Below, one piece after another: positions 5,019-9,662 of a stretch of DNA of 9,662 nt; positions within the stretch are counted from its first letter, which is position 1; every line of letters starts with the position of its first letter. The DNA is from Chitinophagaceae bacterium (GTDB lineage Bacteria; Bacteroidota; Bacteroidia; Chitinophagales; Chitinophagaceae): assembly GCA_025351145.1 (NCBI GenBank), contig JANXWM010000277.1, positions 1-9,662 on the forward strand. The letters run 5' to 3'. The notes beneath the pieces were generated by a model. That model was not told the origin of the DNA and made no database searches. It was given only the letters and a program-made list of their open reading frames with translations. Position numbers and translations under genes: made by a program.

Positions 5019-7676
5019 ATGAAAAGCATAACGATACTCTTCTGCAGCATTTTAATCTCTATCGTTGTTTTTGCACAACAGCCTTCGGGTACATTTAACA
5101 GGCAGGGTGGCGGTCAGAACATGAACATGGGCCATTTCTACGGCAAAGTAGTTGACAGTGTAACAAACAAAGGCATTGAAGGGGCTGCCGTACAATTGAT
5201 CACTCAAAAATTTGATACTGCTTCAAAAAAAGTAAAACCATTTATTGCAGCTACACTTATTACACAGGCAAATGGGGATTTTAGCCTGGAGAATCTTAAC
5301 CTGATGGGCTCTTATAAATTGCATATAACCGTAATTGGCTATAAAGATTATACTCAAACAGTTTCTTTTGGTTTAAAAATGCCGCAGAGTGGAAACGCGA
5401 ATACCAGTAACCAGCAAGACCGCATGCAACAGTTGATTGGCATGGCCGATAAAGATCTTGGTAACATAAAATTAGAAGCAACAGCAAATACACTTGCTGC
5501 CGTTACGGTAACATCGGCAGCAAAGCCCTTTTTTGAAATGGGGGTTGACAGGAAAATTTTTAATGTTGATAAAAACATTGTGAGCACAGGCCAAACTGCT
5601 ACAGAATTAATGAAGCAGATACCTTCACTGAATGTAGACATTGATGGTAATGTAACGCTTAGAAATGCCGCACCTACCCTGTTTGTAGATGGCAGGCCAA
5701 CGACACTTACACTTGACCAGATACCTTCTGATATTATTGACAAAGTGGAGATCATTACCAACCCTTCTGCAAAATTTGATGCATCGGGCGGCAATGCCGG
5801 CATATTGAATATTGTTTTAAAGAAAAATAAAAAAACTGGCTACAATGGTGGAATAAGGGCAGGCATAGATTCAAGAGGAAAAATAAATACCGGTGTTGAT
5901 ATTAATGTGCGCCAAAACAAGCTCAACTTCTTTTTAAGCGGCAATTATAACCAGCGAAAATCTTTATCCACTTCTGAAATAAACAGGGATAATTTTGTTA
6001 GCCCGCAAAGTATTGTTGATCAAACCAGTGATGCAGTAAATAACGGATACTTTGCTTTTATACGCGGTGGCTTTGATTATTTTGTTGACAACAGGAATAC
6101 CATTTCAGTAGCTGCTAATTACAACCACGGCCAGTTTAAAAGCGATGAAAACCAGTCGATAGACTCAGCCGTTAATTCAATATTAACAACGCATAGCGAC
6201 CGGTATACATACAGCGTAAGAAACTTCAACAACTTTGGTTCACAGCTAAGTTATAAACACAATTTTAAAAAGAATGGCCACGATATAACTGCCGATGCAA
6301 ATTATAACTCCAGCACAAATGATAATGTGGGCGATTATACCACGAAATATTTTACGGCACAGAGTTCGCCAAAATACCCATCGCTTCTTCAGCAAACTAT
6401 TGGCACTGGTTATAATAAGTTTTTAACGCTGCAAAGCGATTATGAAAACCCCTTAACCGACAATACAAAACTGGAACTTGGTGTAAGGGCAGCAATAAGA
6501 AATTTTGAAAACCTCAGCGACCAATTTTATTATAATTATTCTACCAGTAAATATGAAATATTGCCATCCATCAGCAGCAAATACAAGTTTACTGACCAGG
6601 TGTATGCTGCTTATGGAACATACAGCATAAAATTAAAAAAATGGAATTACCAGTTTGGCTTAAGGGCCGAAAGCTCTAATTACGATGGCAACCTTATTGG
6701 CAAAGATTCTGCCTTTAAAGTAACCTTTCCTTTAAGCCTTTTCCCCAGCACGTTTATCACTTATAAATTAGATGATAAACAGGATTTCCAGGTAAACTAT
6801 TCACGCCGCATCAACAGGCCAAACTTCTTTCAGCTATTGCCATTTGTAGATAACAGCGACCCGTTAAATCTCAGCATTGGCAACCCCGGGTTAAAGCCGG
6901 AGTTCACCAACTCTTTTGAGATTAATTACAACAACACATATAAAAAAGGGGCCAACTTTCTTGTATCGGCTTATTATAAGAGAACTACCAATCTTATTAC
7001 CAATTATATTTACCGGGGTACCAACCCAGATACAACCATCAATAAAAGCGACAGCGTTTATTTTGTAACCTATGTAAATGCAGAAAGCAGCAGATCGTTC
7101 GGTATGGAATTCACTAACAAAATAACGCTGCTTAAAATTTGGGATATGACGCTCAACCTTAACCTCTACAATGCCAAAATAAATGGTGGCGATCAGCAAA
7201 ACCAAATATCATCCCAACGCTGGAGCTGGTTTACAAAAATGAACAATAACTTTAAATTTAAGAAAGGTTATTCATTACAATTATCCGGTGATTACCAGGC
7301 TAAAACCGTACTGCCAGCAGGTTCCGGTGGTGGTGGCAGAGGCGGTGGCGGAGGATTCTTTGGTGGCACTGCTACTTCTGCCCAGGGTTATATAAACCCA
7401 CGGTACAGTTTCGATATTGCCATAAAAAAAGACTGGACATGGAAAGGTGGCAATAGCGCATCGCTTACACTTGCTATGAACGACTTTTTAAGAACACAGG
7501 TATCCAGCAGTTATTCAGCATCTGATTATTTTACACAAACTTCTGTAAGAAGAAGAGACCCGCAGGTACTAAGGCTTAACTTCAATTACCGCTTTGGAAA
7601 ATTCGATGCAAGCCTCTTTAAACGCAAAAACACAAAGGCAGATCAAACAGGAGGTGCAGATATGAGCGGCCAGTAA
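5019..7676 (+). CDS. TonB-dependent receptor / outer-membrane beta-barrel protein (OMP_b-brl_3 type)
   Basis: An 885-residue outer-membrane protein. Signal peptide 1-19 (MKSITILFCSILISIVVFA, cleavage before QQ). CarboxypepD_reg-like domain about 39-120 (YGKVVDSVTNKGIEGAAVQL ... VIGYKDYTQTVSF). Linker, then plug about 155-270 with IPSLNVDIDGNVTLRNA, LFVDGRP, DKVEIITNPSAKFDASG and GNAGILNIVLKK. Barrel about 275-865, with NYSRRINRPNFFQLLPF and GNPGLKPEFTNSFEINY, both typical of this subfamily. The last strand is RLNFNYRFGKFD, followed by a short polar tail. A Gly-rich stretch at about 767-783 is probably an extracellular loop. Such proteins import or bind ligands with TonB energy. No SusD-like partner or enzyme lies next to it, so this is not a classical polysaccharide locus, and the substrate is unknown. 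Single-gene unit with a terminator downstream. Confidence 0.92.
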   Translation: MKSITILFCSILISIVVFAQQPSGTFNRQGGGQNMNMGHFYGKVVDSVTNKGIEGAAVQLITQKFDTASKKVKPFIAATLITQANGDFSLENLNLMGSYKLHITVIGYKDYTQTVSFGLKMPQSGNANTSNQQDRMQQLIGMADKDLGNIKLEATANTLAAVTVTSAAKPFFEMGVDRKIFNVDKNIVSTGQTATELMKQIPSLNVDIDGNVTLRNAAPTLFVDGRPTTLTLDQIPSDIIDKVEIITNPSAKFDASGGNAGILNIVLKKNKKTGYNGGIRAGIDSRGKINTGVDINVRQNKLNFFLSGNYNQRKSLSTSEINRDNFVSPQSIVDQTSDAVNNGYFAFIRGGFDYFVDNRNTISVAANYNHGQFKSDENQSIDSAVNSILTTHSDRYTYSVRNFNNFGSQLSYKHNFKKNGHDITADANYNSSTNDNVGDYTTKYFTAQSSPKYPSLLQQTIGTGYNKFLTLQSDYENPLTDNTKLELGVRAAIRNFENLSDQFYYNYSTSKYEILPSISSKYKFTDQVYAAYGTYSIKLKKWNYQFGLRAESSNYDGNLIGKDSAFKVTFPLSLFPSTFITYKLDDKQDFQVNYSRRINRPNFFQLLPFVDNSDPLNLSIGNPGLKPEFTNSFEINYNNTYKKGANFLVSAYYKRTTNLITNYIYRGTNPDTTINKSDSVYFVTYVNAESSRSFGMEFTNKITLLKIWDMTLNLNLYNAKINGGDQQNQISSQRWSWFTKMNNNFKFKKGYSLQLSGDYQAKTVLPAGSGGGGRGGGGGFFGGTATSAQGYINPRYSFDIAIKKDWTWKGGNSASLTLAMNDFLRTQVSSSYSASDYFTQTSVRRRDPQVLRLNFNYRFGKFDASLFKRKNTKADQTGGADMSGQ

Positions 7677-8050
7677 AAATTAAAATCAACATGGTTATAA
7701 TCTTGATTTGAATAAGGCTGCAAAGTGTAGCCTTATTTTGTTTTTAAAATGATAACAATGCAGGAATATTTCATGAATGCAAATCTAAAACTCAAGCACA
7801 TGCATATTTCTACCGTTACTTGCTTAGCATGAAAATAAAAAAATCACTTCCGGCATTCTTACTTTTGTATTACTAAAATATGGAACGCTTTTTACCATAG
7901 TAAGATTATTTAAGCAAGTATAAGTACTTCCAAAAAACACGTAATAATACTTATCAATAACCTGAAAATCGGTTTTACTTTTACTGTGAAAAATATTTTC
8001 AATAATATTTTTTCAATAAAGGTTACAGCAGCATAATTACAAGCCATACA
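7677..8050. other. AT-rich intergenic region
   Basis: 374 bp without a supportable gene. The first part holds the receptor terminator (7711-7745). The rest is very AT-rich. It contains a distant 10-bp inverted repeat (TACTTGCTTA at 7817-7826 and its complement at 7911-7920) and an imperfect direct repeat around TTTTCAATAA (7997-8019). I can assign neither a function. An isolated TACTTTTG (7860-7867) resembles a -7 box but has no -33 partner. Confidence 0.6.
7711..7745 (+). terminator. Intrinsic terminator after the TonB-dependent receptor
   Basis: Arms 7711-7722 and 7726-7737 (AATAAGGCTGCA with TGTAGCCTTATT) form a 12-bp stem with one G:U pair and a 3-nt loop, followed by TTGTTTTT. It lies about 35 nt after the stop codon. 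Confidence 0.82.
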
Positions 8051-8536
8051 ATGCTTATTGTAAAACAATCAGCATTAAATCATCCAGCTATGGACGAACA
8101 CCGCGAACCTGTAGAAAGAACACATGTTCTCCGCCATAAAAAAAACACAGTATCAAAATGCACCGGTCAAAAACCTGTACAGTTCAAGGGCATTATAGAT
8201 ACCCGGCAGAAAATAAATTACCGGTATAACATAAAATTTCCCGGAGCAAAGAGGTTATCGCCTATGTTGATATTGATCATTTTTCTTTTTTTCTTTTTCC
8301 CGTATTTACTTTTTACAGGAACAGGCAGTTTAAAAAATCAATGGCTCATTTTGCTTTTCCCATTAATTCTTGCAAATGCACTAATGATAGATTTTGCGTT
8401 GTGGAATTATTATACCGGCAAAAAAAAATTAACCATCTGGATGCTGGAACTTCCTTTATCGGTGAGCACTATCTTGTTGCTTTTAAAAAAAGATTATCTC
8501 TCTAATTTTCTTGAGTGGCTATTGCCGGGGGTATAA
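8051..8536 (+). CDS. Hypothetical membrane protein with three predicted TM helices
   Basis: A 161-residue protein that I do not recognise. The first about 68 residues are polar and basic (HREPVERTHVLRHKK, KINYRYNIKFPGAKR). Three hydrophobic segments follow: about 71-90 (PMLILIIFLFFFFPYLLF), 97-118 (NQWLILLFPLILANALMIDF) and 128-145 (TIWMLELPLSVSTILLLL). These are separated by a short charged loop (YYTGKKK) and end in a short tail. The positive-inside rule suggests a cytoplasmic N-terminus. No enzymatic motif, signal peptide or lipobox is visible. An internal ATG at 8090 (MDEHREP) is an alternative start that shortens only the polar region. It stands alone, 374 bp after the receptor gene, and is followed by a weak terminator and a repeat copy. 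Coding status is supported by length and the coherent membrane pattern, not by homology. Confidence 0.65.
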   Translation: MLIVKQSALNHPAMDEHREPVERTHVLRHKKNTVSKCTGQKPVQFKGIIDTRQKINYRYNIKFPGAKRLSPMLILIIFLFFFFPYLLFTGTGSLKNQWLILLFPLILANALMIDFALWNYYTGKKKLTIWMLELPLSVSTILLLLKKDYLSNFLEWLLPGV

Positions 8537-8544
8537 TTTTACTG

Positions 8545-8593
8545 CACTATGTTTATACATTTTTCCTCCGCTGAATAGTGTTTTTTCTGTTTT
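8545..8593 (+). terminator. Weak terminator-like hairpin after the hypothetical membrane protein
   Basis: CACTAT (8545-8550) pairs with ATAGTG (8575-8580) across a 24-nt loop and is followed immediately by TTTTTTCTGTTTT. The 6-bp stem and long loop make it weak. Position and T-tract are the only support. Confidence 0.33.
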
Positions 8594-8597
8594 ATAT

Positions 8598-8667
8598 ACC
8601 CGTCAAAAAAACCTTTTTCATCGTTCCTTGCGTCGCACTCTTGTACGTTCTGATTATTATTGAGCTT
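8598..8667 (-). repeat. Dispersed intergenic repeat, copy 5
   Basis: Core at 8627-8647; on the minus strand it is the commonest version, CGTACAAGAGTGCGACGCAA then G. The left flank GCTCAATAATAATCAGAA closely matches copy 2. The right flank contains ACGATG and ends GACGGGT. It is a perfect 21-bp inverted match to the core of copy 6. Confidence 0.83.
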
Positions 8668-8686
8668 TTACCGGTGCGTAAATATT

Positions 8687-8750
8687 AACCGCAGATACGC
8701 GAAGCCGCAATGAGAATAGCTGCTCTCTGTGGCTTTGCGTATCTGCGGTT
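8687..8750. repeat. Long hairpin inside repeat pair 5/6
   Basis: Arms 8687-8706 and 8731-8750 (AACCGCAGATACGCGAAGCC against its complement) match at 19 of 20 positions. Pairing extends 3 more bp inward with one wobble, giving a stem of about 23 bp, and the loop holds a further GAGA/TCTC pairing. No T-tract follows, so it is not a normal terminator. Its centre (8718.5) is within 7 nt of the midpoint of the flanking repeat cores (8712). Confidence 0.88.
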
Positions 8751-8761
8751 TTGTATTTGTT

Positions 8762-8830
8762 CAAAAAAGTTCTGACCGTACAAGAGTGCGACGCAAGAGC
8801 CGATGCCATGAAATACTTCAGCCTGGCTCA
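8762..8830 (+). repeat. Dispersed intergenic repeat, copy 6
   Basis: Core at 8777-8797 (commonest version, GTACAAGAGTGCGACGCAAG from 8778). The right flank AGCCGATGCCATGAAA to AGCCTGGCT parallels copy 2. It forms the inverted partner of copy 5, 129 nt away core to core. Confidence 0.83.
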
Positions 8831-8982
8831 CAAAGCAACCCTTTAAGCCAAATGCAGGTTTACTTTTATATGTTTCAGCAGCTTTATTTTGCCGTTTAGA
8901 AAATTCCTTTACCAAAGCTTCTGAATTTCGTTTAATTTAAATCCACCGCCTTCCATGCTCTTTCACTTTAAATTAGAAATTT

Positions 8983-9555
8983 ATGAAAAAGATCATTTAC
9001 ACTCCCTTAAGAACAATCACTGCATTGCTTATTTTTCAATGCTGTTTTCAGATAACAGCTAATGCTCAATGGGTAAAAACATCCGGTCCGCCCGGTATTA
9101 ATGTGAATAATTTTTTCAATAACGGTACTTATCTTTTTGCAGGTACTTCTGCGCAAGGGGCCTTTCGTTCGGTTAACAGCGGAGGTAAGTGGACAGCCGC
9201 AAATACAGGCATAGAGAATACAGAAGTACTTTCATTTACACAGGATGAAACTTACATGTATGCCGGAACTGACAAAGGTGTTTTTCGTTCTTCAGATAAT
9301 GGAAATACATGGACGGCAGCAAACAGCGGCGTTCAAACGCAAAGAGTATACGCAATGGTTTTGGGTGGCGGCTTTCTATTTGCAGGCACGGGCAACGGCG
9401 TTTACCGCTCGGCCAACCAGGGCAGTACATGGACGATTGCCAATGGTGGCGCTTTGGACTATACAAACATCTATGCTATGTGTTATGTAAACAACCTGCT
9501 AATCGTAGAAGGCGATAATTATCTTTTCAAAAGTAATAATGCCGGCAACAAATAA
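8983..9555 (+). CDS. Secreted beta-propeller (BNR/sialidase-like repeat) protein, probably truncated
   Basis: A 190-residue exported protein. The signal peptide is about 1-29 (MKKIIYTPLRTITALLIFQC ..., cleavage near ANA-Q). The rest is a 40-residue repeat ending in an Asp-box-like motif: FRSVNSGGKW (61-70), FRSSDNGNTW (101-110), YRSANQGSTW (141-150), then FKSNNAGNK (182-190). The TAA stop replaces the Trp expected at 191. Each unit also carries a YLFAGT-like strand. Such repeats build beta-propellers (BNR, Vps10 or YCF48-like folds). Three to four units cannot close a typical 6-8-bladed propeller, and Bacteroidota relatives usually go on for several more units and often a type IX secretion tail, which is absent here. 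The stop abuts a strong hairpin at 9556. It is therefore probably a broken gene or one interrupted by an element. Ligand and function unknown. Confidence 0.75.
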   Translation: MKKIIYTPLRTITALLIFQCCFQITANAQWVKTSGPPGINVNNFFNNGTYLFAGTSAQGAFRSVNSGGKWTAANTGIENTEVLSFTQDETYMYAGTDKGVFRSSDNGNTWTAANSGVQTQRVYAMVLGGGFLFAGTGNGVYRSANQGSTWTIANGGALDYTNIYAMCYVNNLLIVEGDNYLFKSNNAGNK

Positions 9556-9590
9556 GGCTTCGTCGGGCACGCAGTGCCAACGATGAAGCC
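9556..9590. repeat. Bulged hairpin directly after the propeller-protein stop
   Basis: GGCTTCGTCG (9556-9565) pairs with CGATGAAGCC (9581-9590), and GGCAC (9566-9570) pairs with GTGCC (9574-9578), around a 3-nt loop. This gives a 15-bp stem with one wobble and a 2-nt AA bulge. No T-tract follows (CCGGTTGTACGG), so it is unlikely to be an intrinsic terminator. A bulged, GC-rich hairpin with no spacer from the stop codon suits a mobile-element end or REP-like unit, but the rest lies beyond the window. Confidence 0.7.
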
Positions 9591-9662
9591 CCGGTTGTAC
9601 GGAACCACGCGGTAGGTGTAACTTTTATTATGGGGATTTCGATAATACGCAAAGGGGTCAGC

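Larger units (their letters stand above)
8537..8982. other. Intergenic region with second inverted-repeat cassette
   Basis: 446 bp without a credible gene. It holds a weak terminator (8545-8593), repeat copies 5 and 6 facing each other (about 8598-8667 and 8762-8830), and a long hairpin between them (8687-8750). After 8831 I see only AT-rich sequence leading to the next start, with no clear TAnnTTTG. Confidence 0.75.

Noticed and set aside
7758..7832. Short plus-strand frame of 24 codons in the 7746-8050 gap
   Set aside because: There is no promoter, ribosome binding site or recognisable peptide character, and it is short enough to arise by chance in AT-rich DNA.
7860..7867. TACTTTTG as promoter of the hypothetical membrane protein
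   Set aside because: It matches TAnnTTTG but lacks a TTG at the proper distance and would leave a leader of about 175 nt. Such octamers are expected by chance in this composition.
7817..7920. 10-bp inverted repeat TACTTGCTTA / TAAGCAAGTA
   Set aside because: The arms are 84 nt apart, AT-rich and not linked to any other signal. Chance cannot be excluded.
8685..8915. 76-codon minus-strand frame
   Set aside because: It consists mostly of the central hairpin and repeat copy 6, so the open frame is a by-product of repeat DNA.
9519..9662. Minus-strand frame open from the window edge (48 codons) ending in a stop at 9519-9521
   Set aside because: It runs across the 9556-9590 hairpin and into the propeller gene's coding strand. 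The peptide shows no domain I can name, and in a palindromic repeat an open frame is weak evidence. It could become meaningful only with sequence beyond 9662.

Overview
The window looks like chromosomal DNA from a Bacteroidota bacterium, most likely of the Chitinophagaceae type. The evidence is: an outer-membrane TonB-dependent receptor of the CarboxypepD_reg / OMP_b-brl_3 kind; a Prc-type S41 protease typical of the phylum; moderately AT-rich intergenic DNA; starts without clear Shine-Dalgarno sequences; and promoters matching the Bacteroidota consensus (TTTG about 19 nt before TAnnTTTG), best seen before tRNA-His. The family names rest on reading the translations, not on database searches.

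Layout. 1-1130 (+): the 3' part of a PhzS-like FAD-dependent monooxygenase, followed 3 nt later by a DUF3237 protein, clearly one operon. 1131-1510: an intergenic cassette of two inverted repeat copies around a strong hairpin, then the terminator of the next gene. 1511-3655 (-): periplasmic tail-specific protease (Prc/CtpA family, Ser-Lys dyad intact). 3656-4018: promoter region plus one repeat copy. 4019-4140 (+): tRNA-His(GTG) with a very good promoter and a perfect 15-bp terminator. 4154-4756 (+): small DUF445 membrane protein. 5019-7676 (+): 885-aa TonB-dependent receptor/outer-membrane beta-barrel protein with its own terminator and no SusD partner. 8051-8536 (+): unrecognised membrane protein with three predicted TM helices. 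8537-8982: a second inverted-repeat cassette around a 23-bp hairpin. 8983-9555 (+): secreted beta-propeller-type repeat protein that stops where a conserved Trp is expected and is followed directly by another hairpin; it looks truncated.

The genes are mostly housekeeping or envelope functions without one shared pathway. The most interesting structure is outside the genes. Six copies of a roughly 70-80 bp intergenic element share a core containing TGCGACGCAAG and alternate strictly in orientation (-,+,-,+,-,+), forming three inward-facing pairs. Two pairs enclose a strong, different hairpin close to their centre. The third encloses tRNA-His plus the DUF445 gene, and its two members also match in their inner flanks. 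This resembles a REP/BIME- or MITE-like family. I do not recognise it as a named one.
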